Assembly: GCA_944320785.1 (NCBI GenBank)
Contig: CALUIR010000004.1
Location: 25,330 to 89,329, forward strand
Source of the DNA: an uncultured Bacteroidaceae bacterium
GTDB lineage: Bacteria > Bacteroidota > Bacteroidia > Bacteroidales > Bacteroidaceae
DNA: 64,000 nt
Direction: 5' to 3'
How positions within the stretch are numbered: position 1 is the stretch's first letter; each line of letters begins with the position of its first letter. Below are positions 36,067 through 44,464 of the stretch, piece after piece. Below the pieces are notes generated by a model. The model did not search any database. It worked only from the letters and a program-made list of their open reading frames with translations, and had not been told where the DNA came from. The translations under genes were made by a program, and so were the position numbers.

Positions 36067-37115
36067 TCCAAAACCAGCATCGCGTCGCCGTACGTGCCGA
36101 ACATGTAGCCCTCCTTCAGTGCCACATCGTAAGCCTTCATCACATGGTCGTAGCCGCCAAAAGCCGCCACCATCATCAGCAACGTGGACATCGGCATCTG
36201 GAAATTGGCCACCATGCTCTTCGCAAGGGAAAACTCATACGGCGGGAAAATGAACTTGTTCGTCCAGCCCTCGTACTCCTTCAGATGCCCGTCGGCGCCC
36301 ACGGCCGTCTCAACGGCACGCATCACGGTAGTGCCCACCACGCACACGTTCCGCCCCAAGTCAATGGCCTTGTTCACCACTTCCGTCGCTTCCCTCTCCA
36401 CAAACATCTGCTCGGAGTCGGTCTTATGCTTCGTCAAGTCCTCCACGTCGATTTCACGGAAATTGCCCAAGCCCGCGTGCAGCGTGATGTAAGCAAAGTT
36501 GATGCCTTTGATTTCCATCCGCTTCATCAGCTCACGGCTGAAGTGCAGCCCGGCGGTAGGCGCCGTCACCGCCCCCTCGTGCTTCGCGAAGATGGTCTGG
36601 AAACGCTCCGTGTCCTCCGGCTCCGCCGGCCGGTGGATATACGTAGGCAACGGCGGCTCGCCCAAGTCGTAAAGGGCTTTCTTGAATTCATCGTGCGGCC
36701 CGTCATAAAGGAACCGCAGCGTCCTTCCCCGCGAAGTCGTGTTGTCTATCACCTCTGCCACCATGGAATCATCCTCCCCGAAATACAGTTTGTTGCCAAT
36801 GCGAATCTTCCGCGCAGGGTCCACCAGCACGTCCCACAGCCGCATGTCCGGGTTCAGTTCGCGCAACAAGAACACTTCGATGCGCGCCCCGGTCTTCTCC
36901 TTGTTCCCGTACAGGCGCGCCGGGAACACCTTCGTGTCGTTGAACACGAAGGCATCCCCGTCATCGAAGTACTCCAAGATGTCCTTGAACATCCTATGCT
37001 CGATGTCCCCCGTCTTCTTGTGAAGCACCATCAGGCGGGACTCGTCCCTGTACTTGGCCGGATGCAAAGCAATCCTGTCTTCCGGCAACTTAAATTTGAA
37101 TTGCGATAACTTCAT
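36063..37115 (-). CDS. queA: S-adenosylmethionine:tRNA ribosyltransferase-isomerase QueA
   Basis: Transfers ribose from SAM to 7-aminomethyl-deazaguanine in tRNA, giving epoxyqueuosine. Family blocks are [34 protein letters not shown] near residue 57, [12 protein letters not shown] near residue 150, [11 protein letters not shown] near residue 187 and [13 protein letters not shown] near residue 207. Length 350 is normal. It lies 3 bases after truB. queG, the next step in the pathway, is also in this window at 62.5 kb. Confidence 0.96.
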   Translation of the reverse strand: MKLSQFKFKLPEDRIALHPAKYRDESRLMVLHKKTGDIEHRMFKDILEYFDDGDAFVFNDTKVFPARLYGNKEKTGARIEVFLLRELNPDMRLWDVLVDPARKIRIGNKLYFGEDDSMVAEVIDNTTSRGRTLRFLYDGPHDEFKKALYDLGEPPLPTYIHRPAEPEDTERFQTIFAKHEGAVTAPTAGLHFSRELMKRMEIKGINFAYITLHAGLGNFREIDVEDLTKHKTDSEQMFVEREATEVVNKAIDLGRNVCVVGTTVMRAVETAVGADGHLKEYEGWTNKFIFPPYEFSLAKSMVANFQMPMSTLLMMVAAFGGYDHVMKAYDVALKEGYMFGTYGDAMLVLD

Positions 37116-37118
37116 GAT

Positions 37119-37838
37119 TTATCTGTTTATTGAACCGTTAATACTGTCTTCTATCTCCTGCTTTGAAAGCCAATCCTCAAAGTCGCCGACCTCCATGCAT
37201 TGCTCCAGCCTGACATCGCCCACCCTTGTGCGTTGCAAGGCAGTCAGGTGTGCGCCGCTGTGCAATGCCAGCCCGATGTCGCGGGCCAAAGCGCGGATAT
37301 ACGTCCCCTTGCTGCAAACCACCCGGATTTTCACGATTGGCAACTCGCATTCCAGCAATTCTATTTCATCAATGACCAGCGTCTTCGGCCTTAACGCCAC
37401 TTCCTTTCCGGAACGGGCTAGGTCATAAGCCCTTTTGCCATCCACTTTGCACGCGGAAAACACCGGAGGCACTTGCTCTATGCGCCCAACAAAAGCCTTC
37501 AACACTTCCTCCACCTTCTCACGGGTGATATGGCTGGTCGGATAAGTAGCATCTATCTCCTTCTCCAAGTCAAACGAAGGGGTCGTGGCGCCCAAACAAA
37601 GCGTAGCAATGTACTCCTTGGTGTGATACTGGAATTCTTCAATCCGTTTCGTGGCTTTCCCAGTACAAACCACCATGACTCCCGTGGCCAATGGGTCGAG
37701 CGTGCCGGCATGCCCCACTTTGATCTTCTTGACCCCCAACCTTCGGGAAATATGGTACCGCACCTTAGCCACCAATGCGAAAGAGGTCCATTTCAATGGT
37801 TTGTTAAAATACAATATCTCCCCTTCCTTGAAATCCAT
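37119..37838 (-). CDS. truB: tRNA pseudouridine(55) synthase TruB
   Basis: Makes pseudouridine 55 in the T loop of tRNAs. The catalytic aspartate is in KVGHAGTLDPLATGVMVV near residue 40. YIATLCLGATTPSFDLE, PPVFSACKVDGKRAYDLAR near residue 125 and CSKGTYIRALARDIG near residue 175 follow. At 239 residues it is the short form without a full PUA domain. The start overlaps the uppP stop by one base, so translation is probably coupled. Confidence 0.96.
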   Translation of the reverse strand: MDFKEGEILYFNKPLKWTSFALVAKVRYHISRRLGVKKIKVGHAGTLDPLATGVMVVCTGKATKRIEEFQYHTKEYIATLCLGATTPSFDLEKEIDATYPTSHITREKVEEVLKAFVGRIEQVPPVFSACKVDGKRAYDLARSGKEVALRPKTLVIDEIELLECELPIVKIRVVCSKGTYIRALARDIGLALHSGAHLTALQRTRVGDVRLEQCMEVGDFEDWLSKQEIEDSINGSINR

Positions 37839-38698
37839 CAGACTAATTCCAAATTATACCCTAAAAATTGCAAAATCAACAACACACCTCCTACCACAAT
37901 CCGATACCAACCGAAAAGAGCAAAGCCATGACGGGTAACAAAACGGATGAAAAACTTGATGGCCAGCAAAGCCACCACAAAGGCCACCACATTGCCCACC
38001 ACCAAAGCACCCATATTGGCAGTGATGATTTCCGTGCCGCCATCCATAAACAGCTTCGCCATTTTATATACCGTAGCTGCAAACATGGTAGGCACAGCCA
38101 GAAAGAACGAAAATTCAGCCGCAGCTTTGCGGGTCAACTTCTGCGCCATGCCCCCCACAATCGTAGCCATGGAACGCGATACACCCGGAATCATCGAAAT
38201 GCATTGGAACAAGCCTATCATGAACGCACGTTTCTCTGTCAATGCCGTATCCTCACTCCCTTTGGCGAAAATCTTGTCACAGAACAACATGAAAACGCCG
38301 CCGACAATCAACATGACGGCTACAACCATGACGCTTTCCAGCATGGCATCAATGACATCACTGAACAAAAGCCCCAAAACCGCCGCAGGAATGAAGGCCA
38401 CAAATAATTTCCAATAAAAATCGTAACGGTGCAGGAAACGTTTCCATGACGATGCGCCTTCAGGTGCCGGGGAATGGTTCAACCGGAAGAAGCGTTTCCA
38501 ATACAAGCAAACCACCGACAGGATGGCGCCAAATTGGATGATAAACGTAAACGCCTTGACAAAATCCGTGCTTTCCACGCCCAAAACATGCTGAGCAATA
38601 ATCATATGGCCTGTGGACGAAACCGGCAAGAACTCTGTCAGCCCCTCTACAATAGCAATGACTATCGTCTGGATCAAATTCAAATCCCCTTCCATCAT
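37838..38698 (-). CDS. uppP: Undecaprenyl-diphosphatase UppP (BacA type)
   Basis: Membrane phosphatase that recycles the lipid carrier undecaprenyl diphosphate for peptidoglycan and other polymers, and which confers bacitracin tolerance. Both signatures are visible: EGLTEFLPVSSTGHMI near residue 18 and PGVSRSMATIVGGM near residue 170. About eight membrane segments, 286 residues, slightly longer than E. coli. It overlaps the DUF3098 gene by 4 bases and truB by 1 base. Confidence 0.96.
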   Translation of the reverse strand: MMEGDLNLIQTIVIAIVEGLTEFLPVSSTGHMIIAQHVLGVESTDFVKAFTFIIQFGAILSVVCLYWKRFFRLNHSPAPEGASSWKRFLHRYDFYWKLFVAFIPAAVLGLLFSDVIDAMLESVMVVAVMLIVGGVFMLFCDKIFAKGSEDTALTEKRAFMIGLFQCISMIPGVSRSMATIVGGMAQKLTRKAAAEFSFFLAVPTMFAATVYKMAKLFMDGGTEIITANMGALVVGNVVAFVVALLAIKFFIRFVTRHGFALFGWYRIVVGGVLLILQFLGYNLELV

Positions 38699-38937
38699 TT
38701 CGCCTCATTTGAAGAATCCTTCGGCTTGCGAAGTATCCCATAAACCATGAATACAAAGCCCAAGAAACAAACCACTGGCGCAACCTTGATTCTGCGTGCG
38801 CTGAAAATATCCGGTTCAAAAGCGGTTTCCGTCGTTCCCGGCCCTGCCATCAACAGGAAGCCCATAATGACAACGCACATCCCGATTGCCAACAGGATGA
38901 AATTAGTCTTGCCAAAAGCAAATTTTCTTCTATCCAT
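38695..38937 (-). CDS. DUF3098 small membrane protein
   Basis: An 80-residue protein with two membrane segments (ILLAIGMCVVIMGFLLMAG and VAPVVCFLGFVFMVYGIL) separated by a short loop with FEPDIFSARR. This matches the Bacteroidota family DUF3098, which regularly sits between ftsX and uppP. Function unknown. Its position suggests a link to division or lipid-carrier recycling. It overlaps uppP by 4 bases. Confidence 0.85.
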   Translation of the reverse strand: MDRRKFAFGKTNFILLAIGMCVVIMGFLLMAGPGTTETAFEPDIFSARRIKVAPVVCFLGFVFMVYGILRKPKDSSNEAK

Positions 38938-38971
38938 ATTTTAATTACTCCTTTTTTTAAATCCTCATATA

Positions 38972-39847
38972 TCATATATTATACAAAGCACTTGCCGACA
39001 TCCTCAAATACTTTCCTACCGACACATAAGCACAAAAGGAAGCCAAGACAATGCCCAACAGAACCACCACAAGGGACACAACCAACATCGTGTACGGAGT
39101 AACAACGGCAATCAAAGAAGGCTCGTAAGTAACCAGGCTATAAGCCGATGCCATCAGAATGCCGTCGGCAACCACTGCTGCCGTGATGCCGCTCCAAATG
39201 TTCCGCACCACAAACGGGCGGCGAATGAACCCCCAACTTGCCCCCACCAGCTTCATCGTATGGATAAGGAAACGCTTTGAATAAACAGCCAAGCGAATCG
39301 TATTGTTTATCAATGCGAAAGATATCAGCATGAACACAGCTGCCAAAGCGAGCAACACCACGCTAATCTTCTTCACATTCTCATTGACGGCATCCAACAA
39401 CTGGCGCGGGTATTTTATATCGGCAATTTCCTTGTTGCCGGCAAGCCTTTTTTCGATGCAGGCAATGCTGTCGGCATTGGCATATTGCGATTTCAATTTC
39501 AACTCAATGGAAGCCATAAAAGGATTATATTCCAAAAATTCCTCCGCATTCATGCCCGTAGCCGCCAAATGTTCCCTCAATGCCTGTTTTTTGGATATAT
39601 AAGCCGTTTCTTTCACAAAAGGCTCGTTGCTTAGCCGCCGTTGCAGCTTCAAAATAGACGGCTCACGCACATCATTGCTGATGACCAACGAGATGTTGAT
39701 GTTCTCTTTGACATACACCGACAGGTTGTTCGCCGACAAAATGAAAAAAGAGACAAGCCCCAGCAGCAGCAACACCAACATGATGCTGATAGTGGCGGTG
39801 ACGAACTGCATGTCCACCCTATTCGAACGATGCTGGTTTCTTCTCAT
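38972..39847 (-). CDS. ftsX: Cell division protein FtsX
   Basis: Permease-like partner of the FtsE ATPase that controls septal wall hydrolases. It has an N-terminal membrane segment (ISIMLVLLLLGLVSFFILS), an extracellular domain of about 110 residues (ENINISLVISNDV to IADIKYPRQLL), and three further segments with FALINNTIRLAVYSKRFLIHTMKLVGAS near residue 180 in broken form. Length 291 is normal. No ftsE lies next to it, as in other Bacteroidota. It overlaps the upstream methyltransferase gene by 4 bases. Confidence 0.93.
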   Translation of the reverse strand: MRRNQHRSNRVDMQFVTATISIMLVLLLLGLVSFFILSANNLSVYVKENINISLVISNDVREPSILKLQRRLSNEPFVKETAYISKKQALREHLAATGMNAEEFLEYNPFMASIELKLKSQYANADSIACIEKRLAGNKEIADIKYPRQLLDAVNENVKKISVVLLALAAVFMLISFALINNTIRLAVYSKRFLIHTMKLVGASWGFIRRPFVVRNIWSGITAAVVADGILMASAYSLVTYEPSLIAVVTPYTMLVVSLVVVLLGIVLASFCAYVSVGKYLRMSASALYNI

Positions 39848-40749
39848 GGCCGTTCCTTCCTAAACACGTAAATCATCGAACTGCTGTTTTCCTCCCTGAA
39901 AAGGCTGTGAAGCAATGCCACGCTTCCCCTGTACATGCCTTTAAAGAAAGGCATGGAAGAATGACGGTACTTCTCGCTCAACATGGACACATAAAAAGCG
40001 TCAAAAGGCATAGGACGGCGGGCCACCAATTTAAAACCATGTTTTGCCCCCATCCGGCACAAGGTGGCAGGAGTGAAATGCCACAAATGGCGCGGTACAT
40101 CATAGGCCGCCCAACGTTCCTTATAATAACGGGCATCATAAGAATTGCTGTTAGGCACGGCCACTACCAACACGCCTGTCCCCGACAGCAACATGCGAAG
40201 CCTGTCCCACGTTTCATTCAGTTTTTCCAAATGCTCCATCACATGCCATAAAGTGATGGCATCAAAACCGGCATCCGGCAACTCGTCCAGCAACGATTCT
40301 TCACCCACTTCCAAGCCAAAACGCTCTTTCGCAAAACGGCGAGCCTTCTCACTTTTCTCGATTGCCGTGACTTCCCATCCCTTTTGCTTCATATAATGCG
40401 GGAAATAAGCAGTCCCTGTGCCGATATCGAGCAAACGCCCTTGCGGCATGCCTGCACTGCGTGACACCAACCGGGCTTTCTCAGCAAGCATCCTTTTACG
40501 AACCAAATGATACAATCTGTTGACAAGACCTTTTTGCGTGTCTGTATGGGAAATGTAATCGGGCGTTTCATAATAACTGCCTATTTCCGCCTCTACAGGG
40601 ACATCTTGCGTAAAACGGAAACCACAACCATCACAGGAATATACGTCAAACTCTTCATTGGACATGCAGTAATCCTTACATTTCATCCAATGCGAGAACT
40701 GACGGCTGCCGCATAACGGGCAGGCATGTATATGTAGTTTATCCATCAA
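39844..40749 (-). CDS. Class I SAM-dependent methyltransferase with N-terminal zinc-ribbon
   Basis: The N-terminus carries two Cys pairs (CPLCGS and CDGCGFRF, about residues 10-45) that should bind zinc. A Rossmann methyltransferase domain follows with LLDIGTGTAYFPHYM near residue 107, FDAITLWHVMEHLEKL near residue 160 and LVVAVPNSNSYDARYY. The C-terminal part YDVPRHLWHFTPATL is typical of the Methyltransf_23 type. Substrate unknown; relatives act on sugars or lipids of the envelope. It heads the ftsX-uppP-truB-queA-folK operon, with only a weak -7 candidate upstream. Confidence 0.85.
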   Translation of the reverse strand: MMDKLHIHACPLCGSRQFSHWMKCKDYCMSNEEFDVYSCDGCGFRFTQDVPVEAEIGSYYETPDYISHTDTQKGLVNRLYHLVRKRMLAEKARLVSRSAGMPQGRLLDIGTGTAYFPHYMKQKGWEVTAIEKSEKARRFAKERFGLEVGEESLLDELPDAGFDAITLWHVMEHLEKLNETWDRLRMLLSGTGVLVVAVPNSNSYDARYYKERWAAYDVPRHLWHFTPATLCRMGAKHGFKLVARRPMPFDAFYVSMLSEKYRHSSMPFFKGMYRGSVALLHSLFREENSSSMIYVFRKERP

Positions 40750-40869
40750 AACGACCTTTTAACATCTTCCGAAAGAAAGACACACCCCCTAATTTGTTGC
40801 AAATAAACAAACAAAAAGCGATGTTCCCTCGTTTCATTAAGTTCTTTTAGTACTAATGCAAGCACCCGG

Positions 40870-42240
40870 CTACACCAACTCCCCTTTCAAAGTAGCAGGA
40901 CCAGCATCAGTGATCCGGACTTTCACAAAATCCCCGATACGGCAGCCGCCACGGTCAAACACCACCACTTTGTTTTGTTCCGTCCGCCCGAACAATTGTT
41001 GCGCAGAACGTTTGGACACGCCTTCCGCCAGCACTTCATACACCTTGCCGATGCATTTCCGGTTGCTCTCGGCAGAAAGCCGGTTCTGCAAGCTGATGAT
41101 TTCATTCAGGCGGCGGATTTTCACTTCTTCCGGGACGTCATCCTTCAAATGTTTCGACGCATAAGTACCCGGACGTTCGGAATACTTGAACATAAAGGCC
41201 GAATCGTATGCGCACTCCTGCATCAACGAAAGCGAAAGCCGGTGGTCTTCTTCCGTCTCTGAATGGAAACCGGAAAAAATGTCCGTACTCAACCCGCAAT
41301 CCGGGATGATCTCCCGAATCTTTTCCACGCGTTCCAAATACCATTCCCGCGTGTACTTGCGGTTCATCAGCTTCAAGATGCGAGTGCTTCCGCTCTGCAC
41401 CGGCAGATGGATGTGGTTGCAGATGTTAGGAGTGCCGGCAATCACATGGAGCGTTTCATCGCTCATGTCCTTTGGGTGAGAAGTCGTGAACCGTATCCTT
41501 GTTTCCGGCACAGCCTCTGCCACTCGCAAAAGCAATTGCGGGAAACCAATGACAGCGCCATCCTTCTCGAAATGATACGAGTTGACATTCTGCCCCAGCA
41601 GGGTGATTTCCTTATAGCCTTTCGCGGCCAAGTCTCTCGCCTCCTTCAAAATGCTGTCCACATCACGGCTTCTTTCCCTTCCCCTTGTATAAGGCACAAT
41701 GCAATAGGAACAAAAATTGTTGCACCCCCGCATGATAGAGACGTAGCCGGACACATGGTTCCCGCAAATGCGCAACGGAATGATGTCTTTGTAAGTTTCC
41801 AAGGTGGAGAGTTCCACGTTGATGGCCTTTTCGCCCGCTTCCGCCGCAGCCACTAATTCCGGCAAAGACAAATAAGCATCCGGCCCTGCCACCAAATCCA
41901 CATGGTGCTTTTCAAGCAAGTCGTTTTTCACGCGTTCAGCCATGCAGCCCAACACCCCCACAATCAAACGCTTCTTCTTTTTCAATGAATCAAAAAAGTC
42001 CAGCCGGTTCCAAATCTTCTGTTCCGCATTCTCGCGGATGGAACAAGTATTCAGGAAAACAGCATCTGCTTCCTCCAAATCGCCACACACGTCATAACCC
42101 GCCATCTGCATGATGGAAGCCACCACTTCGCTGTCCGCCATGTTCATCTGGCATCCATACGTTTCTATGAACAACTTCTTCGCATTCCCGCCCGCAGATC
42201 CAGCGCCTGCCTCTATCACATTTGTCATTTTGAGATTCAT
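40870..42240 (-). CDS. miaB: tRNA-2-methylthio-N6-dimethylallyladenosine synthase MiaB
   Basis: Radical-SAM methylthiotransferase acting on A37 of tRNAs. The N-terminal cluster domain has ETYGCQMNMADSE, FLNTCSIRENAEQK and VLGCMAERV. The radical-SAM motif is CNNFCSYCIVPYTRGRE near residue 165. ITLLGQNVNSYHF and a C-terminal TRAM domain (VEVLAEG-like, KVVVFDRGGCRIGDFVKV) follow. The frame is open to 42441, but the -7 element at 42266-42259 places the start at 42240 or 42228. It is a single gene. Confidence 0.95.
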   Translation of the reverse strand: MNLKMTNVIEAGAGSAGGNAKKLFIETYGCQMNMADSEVVASIMQMAGYDVCGDLEEADAVFLNTCSIRENAEQKIWNRLDFFDSLKKKKRLIVGVLGCMAERVKNDLLEKHHVDLVAGPDAYLSLPELVAAAEAGEKAINVELSTLETYKDIIPLRICGNHVSGYVSIMRGCNNFCSYCIVPYTRGRERSRDVDSILKEARDLAAKGYKEITLLGQNVNSYHFEKDGAVIGFPQLLLRVAEAVPETRIRFTTSHPKDMSDETLHVIAGTPNICNHIHLPVQSGSTRILKLMNRKYTREWYLERVEKIREIIPDCGLSTDIFSGFHSETEEDHRLSLSLMQECAYDSAFMFKYSERPGTYASKHLKDDVPEEVKIRRLNEIISLQNRLSAESNRKCIGKVYEVLAEGVSKRSAQQLFGRTEQNKVVVFDRGGCRIGDFVKVRITDAGPATLKGELV

Positions 42241-42258
42241 TTTAAAGGAATAACGGTG

Positions 42259-42266
42259 CAAAGATA
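42259..42266 (-). promoter_or_regulatory. Bacteroidota -7 element of miaB
   Basis: Minus-strand TATCTTTG, an exact TAnnTTTG match, lies 18 bases before the ATG at 42240 and excludes the longer reading frame. Confidence 0.65.
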
Positions 42267-42411
42267 CACTTAATCCGCAGAACACTTGTAATTTGATGCG
42301 TATAAAGCCACATCTGCAACAATTTTGAGAACGATTCTCGTAATAAATGTTAAACATATAAATATTTTTTGTGCATCCGCTTGTTTGTTTTATACTTATT
42401 TTACAAATTTG

Positions 42412-42497
42412 CAAAGTGAAAGAAGCATTAGATTTTTTCATAGTTAAGGTTTAGGTTAAAAAAACAAAGGGGAGCTGTGAAGCTGCCCTTTTTTTAT
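42412..42497 (+). ncRNA. Candidate small RNA ending in an intrinsic terminator
   Basis: In the 319-base gap between divergent miaB and the next gene there is a free-standing terminator: AAAGGGGAGCT (42459-42469), loop GTGA, AGCTGCCCTTT with one mismatch, then a run of T. Upstream lies an AT-rich stretch with AAGGTTTAGGTTAA and, before it, CAAATTTG at 42404-42411 as a weak -7 with TTTG at 42384. No gene reads into this terminator from the plus strand, so a transcript of about 85 bases is suggested. It may relate to known Bacteroidales non-coding RNA families, but that is unverified. Confidence 0.45.
42459..42493 (+). terminator. Intrinsic terminator of the candidate small RNA
   Basis: An 11-base stem with one mismatch, GTGA loop and a T-tract to 42495. 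It is oriented plus, with no upstream plus-strand gene in the window that needs it. Confidence 0.7.
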
Positions 42498-42529
42498 CGC
42501 TTTTCTTGGAGTCAAACAGATTAAATAAT

Positions 42530-42537
42530 TACCTTTG
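42530..42537 (+). promoter_or_regulatory. Bacteroidota -7 element before the small membrane protein gene
   Basis: TACCTTTG, an exact TAnnTTTG match, ends 22 bases before the ATG at 42560. Confidence 0.65.
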
Positions 42538-42559
42538 AAGCGGATTAAATTGTGAACAG

Positions 42560-42886
42560 ATGGATTCTTTTCTGATTATATTGGGGCTGGCTCTTTACAT
42601 TGTGTTCTTTGTGGCAAAGAAAAAGAAACAAGACGCAACGCCCACCGCCCAAAGGCCGATTGCAGAACCGGAAGAATATCCTGCGCAACAGGCAGGCGGC
42701 ATGGCTTATACCTTCGTGACCGAAGAAAAGCCCCAGCCGGCCCCTCCGCCAAGGAAAAAGGCAGAGGAAGCTCCCCACGCCCGTCCGAAGCCAACCCTGA
42801 CGAAAGGCGAAGCCACCGGGACTTCTTTGAAGAAAGACCTTCGGAAAGCCATCATTTATTCAGAAATCATCAACAGGAAATATTAA
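42560..42886 (+). CDS. Hypothetical small bitopic membrane protein
   Basis: A 108-residue protein I do not recognise. One membrane segment (SFLIILGLALYIVFFVA, residues 3-19) is followed by Lys-rich residues, so the C-terminal part should be cytoplasmic. A Pro/Ala/Glu/Lys-rich disordered stretch (residues 28-85) leads to a short helix (TSLKKDLRKAIIYSEIINR). It has a well-placed promoter and lies 17 bases before the CoA-transferase gene, so the two are probably co-transcribed. The final helix could be a protein-binding segment, but this is a guess. Confidence 0.75.
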   Translation: MDSFLIILGLALYIVFFVAKKKKQDATPTAQRPIAEPEEYPAQQAGGMAYTFVTEEKPQPAPPPRKKAEEAPHARPKPTLTKGEATGTSLKKDLRKAIIYSEIINRKY

Positions 42887-42903
42887 TCAACGTAATTGTA
42901 TTT

Positions 42904-44397
42904 ATGGCATTCAATTTCATCACGGCAGAAGAAGCTGCCCGCCTTATCCATCATGGCGACAACATCGGCCTGAGCGGATTCACCCCGGCAGGCACGGCAA
43001 AGGCCGTCACCGCCGCTTTGGCTGCAAGAGCAGAGCAGGAACATGAAAAAGGAAATCCTTTCCAAGTAGGAATCTTCACCGGTGCTTCCACCGGGGAATC
43101 ATGCGACGGCGTGCTTGCCAAAGCAAAGGCCATCCGTTACCGTGCGCCTTACACCACCAACTCCAGCTTTCGCGCCGCAGTCAACAACGGCGAAATCGCC
43201 TACAATGACATCCACCTTTCGCAAATGGCCCAAGAACTGCGCTACGGTTTCCTCGGGAAAGTGGACACGGCCATCATCGAAGCCTGCGAAGTCACTCCCG
43301 ACGGGAAGATTTACCTGACAGCGGCAGGAGGCATCGTGCCGACCATCGCACGCTTGGCCGACCGCATCATCATTGAATTGAACAGCGCACACAGCAAGAA
43401 CATGATAGGCATGCACGACGTATATGAACCGCTGGACCCGCCTTACAGGAAGGAAATACCTATCTACAAACCCAGCGACCGCATCGGGGAAACCTTCGTG
43501 CAAGTGGACCCGGCCAAGATTGCAGGCATCGTGGAGACAAACATGCCGGATGAGGCACGTTCTTTCACCGCGCCTGACCCCATCACCGAACAAATCGGGC
43601 AGAACGTGGCAGACTTCCTAGTGCATGACGTGGAAAGAGGCATCATCCCATCCACCTTCCTCCCCCTGCAATCAGGAGTGGGCAACATCGCCAACGCCGT
43701 GCTGTCCGCCTTGGGAAGGAACAAAACCATCCCTGCCTTTGAAATGTACACCGAAGTCATCCAAGATGCCGTCATCGACCTGATGAAGCAAGGGCGCATC
43801 AAATTCGGAAGCACTTGCGCGCTCACGGTCACCAACGACTGCCTCAACAGCATTTACGAAAACATGGATTTCTTCCGGGACAAGTTCGTCATCCGTCCTT
43901 CCGAGATATCCAACAACCCGGAGGTCGTGCGCCGTCTGGGCGTCATCTCCATGAACACGGCCATCGAAGTGGACATTTACGGCAATGCCAACTCCACACA
44001 TATCACCGGCACGAAGATGATGAACGGCATCGGCGGTTCGGGCGACTTCACACGCAACGCTTACATTTCCATCTTCTCCTGCCCGTCAGTGGCAAAAGAA
44101 GGCAAAATCAGCGCCATCGTCCCCATGGTGTCGCACGTGGACCACAGCGAACATTCCGTCAACATCGTCATCACCGAACAGGGCATTGCAGACCTTCGCG
44201 GGAAAAGCCCGGTGGAAAGAGCCCAAGCCATCATCGAACATTGCGCCCATCCTGACTACAAGGACATCTTGTGGGACTACATGAAGATGGCCATGAAAGG
44301 GCAGACCCCCCACCGCATGTCGGCAGCTTTAGCCTTGCATGACACGCTCATGAAGAAAGGAGACATGCGCTTAGTGGACTGGAAAGACTATTTATAA
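42904..44397 (+). CDS. Acetyl-CoA hydrolase / succinyl-CoA:acetate CoA-transferase family
   Basis: Cat1-type enzyme that moves CoA between acids such as succinate and acetate, linking acetate excretion with energy yield. It has LSGFTPAGTAKAVTAAL near residue 25, GASTGESCDG near residue 60, IPSTFLPLQSGVGNIANAV near residue 245, and the catalytic glutamate in FEMYTEVIQDAV near residue 283. GNANSTHITGTKMMNGIGGSG in broken form near residue 362 also fits. Length 497 is normal. In Bacteroidota it likely works in the acetate and succinate fermentation branch. Confidence 0.9.
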   Translation: MAFNFITAEEAARLIHHGDNIGLSGFTPAGTAKAVTAALAARAEQEHEKGNPFQVGIFTGASTGESCDGVLAKAKAIRYRAPYTTNSSFRAAVNNGEIAYNDIHLSQMAQELRYGFLGKVDTAIIEACEVTPDGKIYLTAAGGIVPTIARLADRIIIELNSAHSKNMIGMHDVYEPLDPPYRKEIPIYKPSDRIGETFVQVDPAKIAGIVETNMPDEARSFTAPDPITEQIGQNVADFLVHDVERGIIPSTFLPLQSGVGNIANAVLSALGRNKTIPAFEMYTEVIQDAVIDLMKQGRIKFGSTCALTVTNDCLNSIYENMDFFRDKFVIRPSEISNNPEVVRRLGVISMNTAIEVDIYGNANSTHITGTKMMNGIGGSGDFTRNAYISIFSCPSVAKEGKISAIVPMVSHVDHSEHSVNIVITEQGIADLRGKSPVERAQAIIEHCAHPDYKDILWDYMKMAMKGQTPHRMSAALALHDTLMKKGDMRLVDWKDYL

Positions 44398-44405
44398 AAC
44401 CATCC

Positions 44406-44436
44406 GGCAAGCGCCGGACGCCGTTCCGCGCTTGCC
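44406..44436. terminator. Hairpin after the CoA-transferase gene
   Basis: GGCAAGCGC (44406-44414) pairs with GCGCTTGCC (44428-44436). There is no U-tract. It lies before the LD-carboxypeptidase gene. Confidence 0.5.
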
Positions 44437-44464
44437 ATTATCCATTTACAGAACCTGAAATAGA

